Part shown: positions 23,467 to 31,619 of the stretch, piece by piece
Numbering within the stretch: the first letter of the stretch is position 1
How the letters are laid out: each line of letters starts with the position of its first letter
Source of the DNA: Sphingobium sp. B2D3C
Lineage (GTDB): Bacteria > Pseudomonadota > Alphaproteobacteria > Sphingomonadales > Sphingomonadaceae
Assembly: GCF_025961835.1 (NCBI RefSeq)
Contig: NZ_JAOQOK010000001.1
Location: forward strand, 3,038,001 to 3,102,000
Direction of reading: 5' to 3'
Length of the DNA stretch: 64,000 nt
Made by a program: the position numbers and the translations under genes
The notes under the pieces: model-generated
Databases searched by the model: none
Told to the model about the DNA's origin: nothing
What the model saw: only the letters and a program-made list of their open reading frames with translations

Positions 23467-24168
23467 TCAGACCGGGCGATCGAGCCACAAAGGGTGATCG
23501 ATCTTTTCCAGAAACGCGGCATGGCGCGCCAGTTCCTGCGGGCTCGGCGAAAACAGACGGGCCGGGCGGAACGGGCGGGTAGCCGGAATGGCCATGGATT
23601 GTGTGGTCGTTACGGTGACGGTGATCTGTTCTTCCGCCATCAAGGTGAGGCCGATCTGACGCCCGCCGGTCAGTTCGATATAGAGCTGTGCGAGCAATTC
23701 CGCGTCCAGCAACGCGCCATGCTTGATGCGGTGGCTGCGGTCGATCCCGTAGCGGCTGCACAGGGCATCGAGGCTGTGCTTGGCGCCGGGGTGAAGGGTC
23801 CGCGCAATCGTCAGGCTGTCGATCATCCGCCCCATGTCGACGGTGGGATGGCCGCACCGCTCCAGCTCGGCATTGAGAAAGCCGAAATCGAACCGCGCAT
23901 TGTGCGCGACCAGCATTGAATCGTCGAGAAACTCGAGCAACTCTGCGGCCTTGCTGCCGAACAAAGGCTTGTCGGAGAGAAAGCGCGCGGACAGCCCGTG
24001 AACCGCCTCGGCCGAGGCGGGCATATCGCGCTGGGGATTGAAATAGGCGTGGTAGGTTTCGCCGGTCGGGATGCGATTGATCAGCTCGACACAGCCGATT
24101 TCGACAAGACGGTCACCGCTGAGCGGATCGAAGCCGGTGGTTTCAGTATCGAAGACGATTTCACGCAT
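23467..24168 (-). CDS. dnaQ: DNA polymerase III epsilon subunit (proofreading exonuclease)
   Basis: 233 residues. The DEDDh exonuclease motifs are all present: Exo I FDTETTGFDP, Exo II VAHNARFDFGFLN, Exo III HGALLDAELLAQLY with the catalytic His just before. The C-terminal 50 residues (AEEQITVTVTT...QELARHAAFLEKI) would contact the alpha subunit. The ATG at 24168 fits the family start MREIVFDTETTG. It lies 27 bases after coaE at the end of the ppsR-maf-aroE-coaE-dnaQ string conserved beside alphaproteobacterial origins. Confidence 0.95.
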   Translation of the reverse strand: MREIVFDTETTGFDPLSGDRLVEIGCVELINRIPTGETYHAYFNPQRDMPASAEAVHGLSARFLSDKPLFGSKAAELLEFLDDSMLVAHNARFDFGFLNAELERCGHPTVDMGRMIDSLTIARTLHPGAKHSLDALCSRYGIDRSHRIKHGALLDAELLAQLYIELTGGRQIGLTLMAEEQITVTVTTTQSMAIPATRPFRPARLFSPSPQELARHAAFLEKIDHPLWLDRPV

Positions 24169-24195
24169 CGTGGCATTTCACTCGTTGGGGAGGCA

Positions 24196-24801
24196 TTATC
24201 GGACCAGCGCCGTGCGAAGGCAAGCAACGAGACGAAAAATCCGCGCTCTCATCCGCCATTTGGGCTGTGCTGTATCCAGCACCAGGTCAGCGCGGCATCG
24301 CTTGAGGTGATCGGGAAGCTGACTGGCCTTGATGGCTTCAAACCGCTTTGCGGTCATGCCGGGCCGGCGAAGCACGCGCCTCCGCTGGAGAGACGGCGCG
24401 GCGGAAACGACGACGACCATGTCCATGTGCCGCTCGCCCCGCGTTTCGAACAGCAGCGGGATATCGAGAACGACCATCGGCCGGCTGCAATGACGGCGCA
24501 GAAACGCTGCGCGCGCCCCGGCAACGGCGGGATGCACAATCCGCTCCAAGGCCCGCAGTTCCTCTGGCTGGCCGATCACCCGGGCACCAAGCATCCGGCG
24601 ATCGACGCCAGCAGCGCTGGTCGTGCCGGGAAAGCGCGCTTCAATCGCGCCAAGCAAGGCGCCGCCCGGCCCTTGCAATTGATGGACTGCGGCATCGGCA
24701 TCGAACACCGGCACGCCCGCTGCGCGAAACATGGCGGCTGCGGTCGATTTGCCCATGCCGATCGATCCGGTCAGCCCGATGCGGAATGGACGATGTCTCA
24801 C
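24196..24801 (-). CDS. coaE: Dephospho-CoA kinase
   Basis: Last step of coenzyme A synthesis: phosphorylates the 3'-OH of dephospho-CoA. 201 residues. The P-loop GLTGSIGMGKSTAA starts 8 residues in. VFDADAAVHQL supplies the catalytic Asp, and VVLDIPLLFETRGE and VVVVSAAPSLQRRRVLRRPGM follow as in the family. The GTG at 24801 (VRHRPFRIGLTGS) is the best start: it is 22 bases after aroE, has GGG upstream and keeps the P-loop near the N-terminus. The frame open to 24906 would run into aroE. Confidence 0.93.
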   Translation of the reverse strand: MRHRPFRIGLTGSIGMGKSTAAAMFRAAGVPVFDADAAVHQLQGPGGALLGAIEARFPGTTSAAGVDRRMLGARVIGQPEELRALERIVHPAVAGARAAFLRRHCSRPMVVLDIPLLFETRGERHMDMVVVVSAAPSLQRRRVLRRPGMTAKRFEAIKASQLPDHLKRCRADLVLDTAQPKWRMRARIFRLVACLRTALVR

Positions 24802-24823
24802 GCGCAGACCCGACAAGCGGCGG

Positions 24824-25648
24824 TCAGGCAGGCACAAGCAGGCGTTCGCGCAACTGCGCATCCAGCTCGCGCGGCGGCTGGGCATCGAAGAAGATGTCAA
24901 AGGCAAGCGCGGCCTGGCCGATCAGCATCTCCAGCCCGTCAATGCACATGAGGTCGCGCTTGCGCGCTTGCGCCAGCAGCGGTGTTTCCAGCGGGGCATA
25001 GACGATGTCGTAGACCATTGCCTTATCCGGCAACTTTGACAGATCGGGCGTCCATGCCGGCTGCCCGACCATGCCAAGCGAGGTGGAATTGGCCAGCAGA
25101 TGAGCTGCCGGCAGTGCCGCATCGAAGCCCTGCACCCGGCCGGCCAGACCCAGCCGGTCCAGCAAAGCCTGCCCCTTGGCGGCATCACGCGCGACGATCG
25201 TCAGGTCGGTCACACCCACGGACCGCAAGGCGAACCCGATTGCCTGCGCCGCACCGCCGGTGCCGGCGAGAATCGCGCTGGTGCCGCTCCAGCCCCGTGC
25301 CAGCAGCGGTTGGAGAAAGCCGCCGGCGTCGGTGTTGGTGCCGATCAGCGGCCCGCCGGTTTCGCAGGCCACCGTGTTGATGGCGCCGATGCGATCACGC
25401 ACCCCGCCGGGATCATCGACATAATCCAGAGCCGCGATCTTGTGCGGAATGGTGATATTGCAGCCCAGCCAGTCCGGATCGGCCCGGCGCCTGAGGAAAT
25501 AGCCGGCCAGGTCCTCCGGCGCGACGCGGGTCTTGCGATACTCCGCATCGATACCGAGCTCTTCCAGCCAGAAATTGTGGATGACCGGCGACTTGCTGTG
25601 CGCGATGGGGTCGCCGATCACTTCGGCATATGGTTTTCCCTGACTCAT
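24824..25648 (-). CDS. aroE: Shikimate dehydrogenase (NADP)
   Basis: Reduces 3-dehydroshikimate to shikimate in aromatic amino acid synthesis. 274 residues. The substrate site is AHSKSPVIHNFW, the catalytic Lys-Asp region is NITIPHKIAALDYVD, and NTDAGGFLQPL binds substrate. AILAGTGGAAQAIGFAL is the NADP dinucleotide fold (GTGGAAQ). The ATG at 25648 overlaps the maf stop by four bases (ATGA), indicating coupling. Confidence 0.95.
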   Translation of the reverse strand: MSQGKPYAEVIGDPIAHSKSPVIHNFWLEELGIDAEYRKTRVAPEDLAGYFLRRRADPDWLGCNITIPHKIAALDYVDDPGGVRDRIGAINTVACETGGPLIGTNTDAGGFLQPLLARGWSGTSAILAGTGGAAQAIGFALRSVGVTDLTIVARDAAKGQALLDRLGLAGRVQGFDAALPAAHLLANSTSLGMVGQPAWTPDLSKLPDKAMVYDIVYAPLETPLLAQARKRDLMCIDGLEMLIGQAALAFDIFFDAQPPRELDAQLRERLLVPA

Positions 25649-26250
25649 GCCGGCAAGATAGAGCGCACGCGCAAATAGTCGAGCAAAGGAAGCAGGGGCA
25701 GGCCCTGCACGGCAAAGAGGCTGCCGGAAATGCGCGAGAAAAGCTGCGCGCCCGGCCCCTCGATCCGATAGCAGCCGACGCACCAGCGGCACTGCTCCCA
25801 GTCGAGGTCCAGATAATGGTCGATGAAAGCCGCGCTGAGCGGGCGCATCTGGAGCGTGACGCTCTCGATCTGGCGCCATTGCGCCTGCCCGGCCTGCGCG
25901 ATCACCGCCGCGCTATGGAGCTTGTGCGACCGGCCACTCATCCGCGCGAGCAGATCGGCCGCGGCTTCCCGTGTCTCCACCTTGTCGATCAGGCTGCCGT
26001 CATCCAGCTCCAGCGTCTGGTCGCAGCCCAGCACGAACGCGTCCGGATGTCGCATCGACGGGCGACGGCATTTCCATTCCGCCAGCGCGTCGGCCAGATC
26101 GCGGGCGTTCAGGCCCTCAGCGACCAGACTGGCCTTGATCGCATCCTCGTCGACGCCGGCTGGAACCGTCTCAAAGGGCACGGCAGCGTCTGCGAGCAAA
26201 CGCCGGCGACTTTCGCTCTGCGAGGCGAGCAGCAGAGGCGGTGTGCTCAT
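25645..26250 (-). CDS. maf: Maf-family nucleotide pyrophosphatase
   Basis: 201 residues. The Maf signature LLASQSESRRRLLADAAVPFETV is split here by short turns; it is followed by VLGCDQTLELDDG with the catalytic Asp. Maf proteins hydrolyse non-canonical or modified nucleoside triphosphates (house-cleaning) and in some bacteria affect septation. DNA between ppsR and aroE, overlapping both by ATGA. Start 26250. Confidence 0.92.
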   Translation of the reverse strand: MSTPPLLLASQSESRRRLLADAAVPFETVPAGVDEDAIKASLVAEGLNARDLADALAEWKCRRPSMRHPDAFVLGCDQTLELDDGSLIDKVETREAAADLLARMSGRSHKLHSAAVIAQAGQAQWRQIESVTLQMRPLSAAFIDHYLDLDWEQCRWCVGCYRIEGPGAQLFSRISGSLFAVQGLPLLPLLDYLRVRSILPA

Positions 26251-27089
26251 ACCGGCCCAAGCCCCGGCAAGCCGCTGCTGCTTTTCAGCCGTTCCTGATA
26301 GAGATTGACGATGGCTGCGGCCGTTTCCTCAATGGAGCGTCGGGTGACATCGATGACCGGCCAACCCTGATCGGCAAACATGCGGCGGGCATGGGCCACC
26401 TCACCATTCACACGCTCCAGATCTACATAGGCGGTTTCCGGGGCCTGATTGAGTGACAGCAGCCGATTGCGCCGCACCTGCACCAGCCGCTCGGCGCCCG
26501 CGGTCAGGCCGACGACCATCGGATGCCGCAATTTGAACAGGCTCGGCGGGGGCGGGGATTCCAGCACCAGCGGGATGTTGGCCGTCTTGTAGCCGCGATT
26601 GGCGAGATAAATGCTCGTCGGCGTCTTCGACGTGCGGGACACGCCGGCGAGGACGATATCCGCCTCCTCCCAATTCTCCCAGCCGACGCCGTCATCATGG
26701 GCGATGGTGAACTGGATGGCGTCGATCCGCGCAAAATAGGCTTCGTCCAGCACATGTTTGCGACCGGGACGATTGCGCATTTCCTGGCCCAACAAATTGG
26801 ACATGGCGTCCGTCACTGGATCGAGCGGCGCGACATAGGGAATGCCGATAGCCCGACAGCCATTTTCAAGCCGGCGACGCAGGGTCGGATTGGCCAGCGT
26901 GAACAGCACCATGCCGGGATTGCGCGCCACTTCCTCCAAGATGCGCTCCAGATGCTGTTCGGAACGCACCATCGGCCAGAAATGGCGGATCGTCTCGACA
27001 TTCTCGAACTGGGCGAGCGCCGCCTTTCCGATATGCTCGAGCGTTTCGCCGGTGGAATCCGAAAGCAGATGCAGGTTCAGGCGGTCCAT
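26247..27089 (-). CDS. ppsR: Pyruvate, phosphate dikinase / PEP synthase regulatory protein
   Basis: DUF299/COG1806 bifunctional ADP-dependent kinase and phosphorylase that inactivates or reactivates PEP synthase or PPDK. 280 residues. The N-terminal LHLLSDSTGETLEHI and the P-loop-like ADIVLAGVSRTSKTPTSIYLA are diagnostic. The homologue (RP001) flanks the origin in Rickettsia. ATG at 27089 (MDRLNLHLL) is chosen with GGTGG just upstream; a GTG two codons earlier at 27095 is the alternative. It is transcribed away from the proposed oriC. Confidence 0.93.
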   Translation of the reverse strand: MDRLNLHLLSDSTGETLEHIGKAALAQFENVETIRHFWPMVRSEQHLERILEEVARNPGMVLFTLANPTLRRRLENGCRAIGIPYVAPLDPVTDAMSNLLGQEMRNRPGRKHVLDEAYFARIDAIQFTIAHDDGVGWENWEEADIVLAGVSRTSKTPTSIYLANRGYKTANIPLVLESPPPPSLFKLRHPMVVGLTAGAERLVQVRRNRLLSLNQAPETAYVDLERVNGEVAHARRMFADQGWPVIDVTRRSIEETAAAIVNLYQERLKSSSGLPGLGPV

Positions 27090-27095
27090 ATCCAC

Positions 27096-27381
27096 CGTTC
27101 ATGTGGAACATTGCGGGATAACACAAGGGACAGAACTGTGGATAACCGCCCCTCCTCATTTCATGCGCACTCACCCTGTCGGAACCCGATCATCTATCCA
27201 CAGGCCCACAGGCTTGCCCACAGGCTGTGAATCATGGGGATGAGCCTGATGACTCGTCGCGCCTTCATGGATCCGTTCAGGTCAAGCTGTTGGCAAAAGG
27301 GTGATGAGCGAATAATGCCCGTTGTCCACTCCCCAACAGAATCCAACAACCTTCTCTTTTATATAAATAGGATATTGGTCT
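27096..27381. other. Probable chromosomal replication origin (oriC)
   Basis: 286 bases between divergent ppsR and hemE, the position of the origin in Caulobacter and Rickettsia. A perfect DnaA box (TTATCCACA) is on the minus strand at 27137-27145. CTATCCACA (27194-27202) matches 8 of 9. TTGCCCACA (27214-27222), TTGTCCACT (27322-27330) and a TGTGAATCA at about 27226 match 7 of 9. An AT-rich stretch (27355-27376, TTTTATATAAATAGGATATT) close to hemE could be the unwinding element. Two GANTC (CcrM-type) sites are present near 27229 and 27339. No TTAA-N7-TTAA CtrA site was found. Gene strand switches exactly here. The exact ends are arbitrary. Confidence 0.75.
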
Positions 27382-28428
27382 GTGCATGACTCGTCCGTGA
27401 TCGATCCCGGTGTGACGGCACCGCTGCTGAGCGTCCTGCGCGGCGCTGTCCCGGCGCGTCCGCCCCTCTGGCTGATGCGTCAGGCCGGGCGATATCTGCC
27501 GGAATATCGGGCTTTGCGCGCCGAGAAGGGCGGTTTCCTCGATCTTTGCTATGACAGCGAGTCCGCGGCCGAAGTCACCTTGCAGCCCATTCGCCGCTTC
27601 GGGTTCGATGGCGCGATCCTGTTTTCCGATATTCTGGTGGTCCCCCATGCTCTGGGTCAGGATCTCTGGTTTGAGGCCGGGGAAGGACCGCGCCTTGCCC
27701 CGCCGCTGGTCGAGGGCGAGCTGACAAGTCTCGTACCGGCACCGCAGCGGCTGGCGCCTATCATTGACACGGTCAGGCGCGTGAGGGCCGCGCTGGCCCC
27801 GCAGACGACGTTTCTGGGCTTTGCGGGCAGTCCCTGGACGGTGGCGACCTATATGGTCGCCGGGCAGGGCAGCAAGGATCACGCGGCCGCCCGTCGCATG
27901 GCCTATCAGCAGCCGGCGAAGTTCGGCGCCATCATCGATGCCGTTATCGAAACGACGGTCGATTATCTCTCCGACCAGATCGCGGCCGGCGTGGATGCCG
28001 TGCAGCTTTTCGATAGCTGGGCCGGTTCGCTCAGCCCGGCACAGTTCCGCCAATGGGTGATCGCGCCCAACGCGCGTATCGTCAAAGCCTTGAAGCTGCG
28101 CCATCCCGATACGCCGATCATCGGCTTTCCAAAGGGGGCAGGGGCCAAACTCGTCGACTATGCGCAGGAAACCGGCGTCGATGCGCTGGGTCTCGATGAG
28201 ACGCTCGATCCGGCCTGGGCGGCGCGTGAATTGCCCGCCCATCTGCCGCTGCAAGGCAATCTCGATCCATTGTCGCTGATCGCGGGCGGCGAGACGCTGG
28301 ATCGGGCAGTGGACGCCATTCTCGAGGCTCTGTCCGGCCGGCCACACATCTTCAACCTGGGCCATGGCATCTTGCCAGACACGCCGATTGCCCATGTCGA
28401 GCAACTGGTGGCGCGCGTTCGCGGGTGA
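27382..28428 (+). CDS. hemE: Uroporphyrinogen decarboxylase
   Basis: Converts uroporphyrinogen III to coproporphyrinogen III in heme synthesis. 348 residues. LWLMRQAGRYLPEYRALR holds the conserved Arg pair, FDGAILFSDILVVPHALG the catalytic Asp, GFAGSPWTVATYM and QLFDSWAGSLSP follow. The start is GTG at 27382 (VHDSSVIDPG), with AGGA about ten bases before; no in-frame ATG fits. It borders the oriC region, and in Caulobacter its promoter lies inside the origin. hemJ follows. Confidence 0.96.
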   Translation: MHDSSVIDPGVTAPLLSVLRGAVPARPPLWLMRQAGRYLPEYRALRAEKGGFLDLCYDSESAAEVTLQPIRRFGFDGAILFSDILVVPHALGQDLWFEAGEGPRLAPPLVEGELTSLVPAPQRLAPIIDTVRRVRAALAPQTTFLGFAGSPWTVATYMVAGQGSKDHAAARRMAYQQPAKFGAIIDAVIETTVDYLSDQIAAGVDAVQLFDSWAGSLSPAQFRQWVIAPNARIVKALKLRHPDTPIIGFPKGAGAKLVDYAQETGVDALGLDETLDPAWAARELPAHLPLQGNLDPLSLIAGGETLDRAVDAILEALSGRPHIFNLGHGILPDTPIAHVEQLVARVRG

Positions 28429-28550
28429 TCGGCGGCTCTTGGAAAACGCAAACCTGCGCCTCGCACCCCGTTCCAATTCCTCGTCGGCTGGCCTAGAAGG
28501 CTTGGTGATCGCGCGCGGTTGTTGAAGCACGACGAAGAGGTTCAGTCTCC

Positions 28551-29009
28551 ATGTCCATCCTGCCCGGCATCGGCTTTCTCGGCGCTGCTTATCCGTGGGT
28601 TCTTGCCGCACATGTGATCTTCGTCATCTTCCTGATGGCCAGCCTGTTCATGATCCCGCGCTACTTCATCTACCATCATCAGACCGAGCCCGGCTCGGCC
28701 GAGGATCAGGCGTGGATCGAGCGTGAGACGCGGATGAAGCGCATCATCATGAACCCCTCAATCGTGCTGGTCTGGGTGCTCGGCCTGCTGCTGGCCTTTC
28801 AGACCGGGGCCTGGAGCGAGGGCTGGTTCCACGCCAAGCTGCTGCTGGTGATCGTCCTCTCGGGCTTTCACGGCTGGATCGTGGGCTATTCCAAGAAGCT
28901 CGCGCGAGGCTTGCGCCCCTGGCCGGAAAAGCGCCTGCGCATGATCAACGAGGTGCCGGCGCTGCTCGTGACCCTGATCGTCATTCTGGTGATCGTCCGC
29001 CCGTTCTGA
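28551..29009 (+). CDS. hemJ: Protoporphyrinogen IX oxidase HemJ
   Basis: 152 residues with four membrane helices. The N-terminal helix carries the conserved His (VLAAHVIFVIFLMASLFMI), and RETRMKRIIMNPSIVLVWVLG and HAKLLLVIVLSGFHGW are the family core with the heme-binding His and Lys. It oxidises protoporphyrinogen IX in bacteria lacking HemG and HemY. The neighbour hemE supports the assignment. ATG at 28551, 122 bases after hemE; that spacer shows no obvious terminator. Confidence 0.9.
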   Translation: MSILPGIGFLGAAYPWVLAAHVIFVIFLMASLFMIPRYFIYHHQTEPGSAEDQAWIERETRMKRIIMNPSIVLVWVLGLLLAFQTGAWSEGWFHAKLLLVIVLSGFHGWIVGYSKKLARGLRPWPEKRLRMINEVPALLVTLIVILVIVRPF

Positions 29010-29185
29010 ACGGACCGTTGCGAGCGGTGAGACGGCCATCGCTCTGCGCTTGACTTGGAATCGGCCAGTGCGTAATTCGGGGCGTTCCCTTTACAGGCGC
29101 TGACCTATGCGCCTGATTGCCCTCTCCAGGCATTCCGGCACAGTCATATTTCCTTTATTTTCACTCCCGCCGTCGGACCCAATCC

Positions 29186-30442
29186 ATGCATCTTAAAGAT
29201 TTGAAGCGCAAAGCCCCGGCCGAGCTGGTCGCCATGGCCGAGGAACTCGGCGTTGAAGGTGCCTCGACGCTGCGCAAGCAGGACCTCATGTTCGCCATCC
29301 TCAAGGAGCAGGCGGAAAATGGCGAGCAGATCATGGGTCTGGGTACCATCGAGGTGCTGGCCGATGGCTTCGGCTTCCTGCGCAGCCCTGAGGCGAACTA
29401 TCTGGCCGGCCCGGACGACATCTACGTCTCGCCCAATCAGGTCCGCAAATTCGGCCTGCGCACCGGTGACACGGTGGAAGGCGAGATCCGCGCACCCAAA
29501 GATGGCGAGCGCTATTTCGCGCTGACCAAGCTCGTCTCGGTCAATTTCGACGATCCCGATGTGGTCCGTCACCGCGTCAATTTCGACAATCTGACGCCGC
29601 TTTATCCCGACGAGAAGCTGCGGCTCGACACGCTTGATCCTACGATCAAGGACAAGTCAGCCCGCGTCATCGACATCATCGCGCCGCAGGGCAAGGGCCA
29701 GCGCGCGCTCATCGTGGCGCCGCCGCGGACCGGCAAGACCGTGCTGCTGCAGAACATCGCCAAGGCGATCACCGACAATCATCCCGAGGTCTTCCTGCTG
29801 GTGCTGCTTATCGACGAGCGGCCGGAGGAAGTCACGGACATGCAGCGCAGCGTGAAGGGCGAGGTGGTTTCCTCCACTTTCGACGAGCCCGCGACGCGCC
29901 ACGTCCAGGTCGCCGAAATGGTGATCGAAAAGGCCAAGCGCCTTGTCGAGCACAAGAAGGATGTCGTCATCCTGCTCGATTCCATCACGCGCTTGGGCCG
30001 CGCCTACAACACCGTCGTTCCCAGCTCCGGCAAGGTGCTGACCGGCGGTGTCGATGCCAACGCCCTGCAGCGCCCGAAGCGCTTTTTCGGCGCAGCGCGG
30101 AACATCGAGGAGGGTGGCTCGTTGTCGATCATCGCCACGGCACTCATCGATACGGGTAGCCGCATGGACGAAGTGATCTTCGAGGAGTTCAAGGGCACCG
30201 GTAACTCGGAAATCGTCCTGGATCGCAAGGTCTCGGACAAGCGCATCTTCCCGGCGCTGGATGTCGGCAAATCCGGCACCCGTAAGGAAGAGCTGCTGGT
30301 CGAGAAGGACAAGCTCTCAAAGATGTGGGTGCTGCGTCGTATTCTCATGCAGATGGGCACGATCGACGCGATGGAATTCCTGCTCGACAAGATGAAGGAT
30401 TCCAAGACCAACGAAGACTTCTTCGCCACGATGAACCAGTAA
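29186..30442 (+). CDS. rho: Transcription termination factor Rho
   Basis: Hexameric RNA-dependent ATPase helicase, 418 residues. The N-terminal Rho-N helices ([21 protein letters not shown]) are followed by the cold-shock-like RNA-binding domain ([22 protein letters not shown], broken by turns), the P-loop [12 protein letters not shown] and Walker [17 protein letters not shown], and the R-loop near [13 protein letters not shown]. The frame is open back to 29117, but ATG 29186 is the family start. Rho is next to hemE near the origin in several alphaproteobacteria. The leader (29010-29185) could serve autoregulation, but I see no defined site. Confidence 0.97.
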   Translation: MHLKDLKRKAPAELVAMAEELGVEGASTLRKQDLMFAILKEQAENGEQIMGLGTIEVLADGFGFLRSPEANYLAGPDDIYVSPNQVRKFGLRTGDTVEGEIRAPKDGERYFALTKLVSVNFDDPDVVRHRVNFDNLTPLYPDEKLRLDTLDPTIKDKSARVIDIIAPQGKGQRALIVAPPRTGKTVLLQNIAKAITDNHPEVFLLVLLIDERPEEVTDMQRSVKGEVVSSTFDEPATRHVQVAEMVIEKAKRLVEHKKDVVILLDSITRLGRAYNTVVPSSGKVLTGGVDANALQRPKRFFGAARNIEEGGSLSIIATALIDTGSRMDEVIFEEFKGTGNSEIVLDRKVSDKRIFPALDVGKSGTRKEELLVEKDKLSKMWVLRRILMQMGTIDAMEFLLDKMKDSKTNEDFFATMNQ

Positions 30443-30470
30443 CGCATTTCAACAGGGGTTACGCGCTGCC

Positions 30471-31151
30471 ATGGCTGAAATCTGGTCACATATCGTCTCG
30501 GACGTCTCCACGCTGTTCTCGGGCGATATCAGCGCCTGGTCCGCGTTCGTCAAAGTTCTGTTGATCGACGTCGTCCTGGCCGGGGACAACGCCATTGTCA
30601 TCGGCGCGCTCGCGGCGGGATTGCCGGCGCATCAGCGCCGGATGGTCATCTTCATCGGTATCATTGCCGCGCTGGTGCTGCGCATCGCCTTTGCGCTCGT
30701 GGTCACGCAGCTTATGCAGATCATCGGGCTGATTTTTGCCGGCGGCATCCTGCTCCTGTGGGTATCCTGGAAGATGTACCGCGAGATCGTGCAGGGGGCA
30801 GGACACAATGCCGGCTCGCCTGAGGTGGAAGGTGACGAGCATTCCGGGCTTCGTCCCGCGAAGAGCTTCATCGGCGCGGCTTGGGCTGTGGCGGTTGCAG
30901 ACGTCTCCATGAGCCTCGACAATGTGCTGGCGGTGGCCGGTGCAGCCCGCGAGCACCCCGGTATTTTGATGATCGGCCTGGTCTTCGCGGTCGCTCTGAT
31001 GGGCATCGCTGCGAATATCATCGCGAAATATATCGAGCGCTATCGTTGGATTGCCTGGATCGGCTTGCTGGTCATTCTCTATGTGGCCGCGACGATGATC
31101 TACACCGGCATCACAGACAAGGATATCGGGCTGCTTCAGCTCTTCGCCTGA
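30471..31151 (+). CDS. TerC / YjbE family integral membrane protein
   Basis: 226 residues, seven predicted membrane helices. The TerC core signatures are VLLIDVVLAGDNAIVIGALAAGL (first Asp-rich helix) and VAVADVSMSLDNVLAVAG (second, the paired Asp). These conserved acidic residues fit metal-ion handling; homologues are proposed to export manganese or act in tellurite resistance or in metalation of exported proteins. ATG 30471 is 28 bases after rho, so they may be co-transcribed. A strong terminator follows. No upstream manganese riboswitch (yybP-ykoY type) was recognised. Confidence 0.9.
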   Translation: MAEIWSHIVSDVSTLFSGDISAWSAFVKVLLIDVVLAGDNAIVIGALAAGLPAHQRRMVIFIGIIAALVLRIAFALVVTQLMQIIGLIFAGGILLLWVSWKMYREIVQGAGHNAGSPEVEGDEHSGLRPAKSFIGAAWAVAVADVSMSLDNVLAVAGAAREHPGILMIGLVFAVALMGIAANIIAKYIERYRWIAWIGLLVILYVAATMIYTGITDKDIGLLQLFA

Positions 31152-31176
31152 GCGGAGAGGCAAATCGCTAAACAGG

Positions 31177-31220
31177 AACCGGCAGCGCTCAGCAAAGGAG
31201 CGCTGCCGGTTTCCTTGTTT
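31177..31220 (+). terminator. Strong intrinsic terminator after terC
   Basis: AACCGGCAGCGCT (31177-31189) pairs perfectly with AGCGCTGCCGGTT (31199-31211) around a 9-base loop, followed by TCCTTGTTT. Confidence 0.85.
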
Positions 31221-31329
31221 CTGGCTAACCGTTGCCGGGAGATATCGCCGGCCGAGGGCAATTTGCTAGCGAAATGAGCCCCGATGCGGCATGTCATGCC
31301 CACCCTATCTCGCGCGGAGCCCTGCCATC

Positions 31330-31596
31330 ATGAAGTTCAAGGTCGATGTTGAGTGCACCCCGGAAGAGGCACGGTCGTTTCTCGGTCTGCCTGATCTGAA
31401 GCCGATCCATGATCTTTATATTCAGGCGGTGCTCGATACGATGAGCGGCCAGACCAACCTTGAGCAGATGGAGCGGATGTTCCGCAGCATGTCGCCGCTG
31501 GGCGATGCAGGCATGAAGCTGTTTTCCAGCCTCATGGATATTGGCATGGGCGCAGCGGGCGCTGGCTCTCCTGCAAAATCCAAGAACGACGGTTGA
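31330..31596 (+). CDS. Small conserved hypothetical protein (DUF6489-like)
   Basis: 88 residues from the ATG at 31330 (MKFKVDVECTPEEARSFLG); the frame is open to 31291 but the family starts at MK. No signal or membrane segment. The first 30 residues read VDVECTPEEARSFLGLPDLKPIHDLY, then an amphipathic region (LEQMERMFRSM) and a Gly/Ala C-terminus. It resembles short proteins common in sphingomonads placed in a DUF (I believe DUF6489). Function unknown. It ends 23 bases before mnmE. Confidence 0.75.
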   Translation: MKFKVDVECTPEEARSFLGLPDLKPIHDLYIQAVLDTMSGQTNLEQMERMFRSMSPLGDAGMKLFSSLMDIGMGAAGAGSPAKSKNDG

Positions 31597-31619
31597 TTTT
31601 TCACGTGGTTTGACGATCG

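Noticed and set aside
27095-27110. parS-like CCGTTCATGTGGAACA next to the proposed oriC
   Set aside because: Only 11 of 16 matches and CATGTG instead of CACGTG core.
31597-31612. parS-like TTTTTCACGTGGTTTG before mnmE
   Set aside because: Left half matches but the right half does not (10 of 16).
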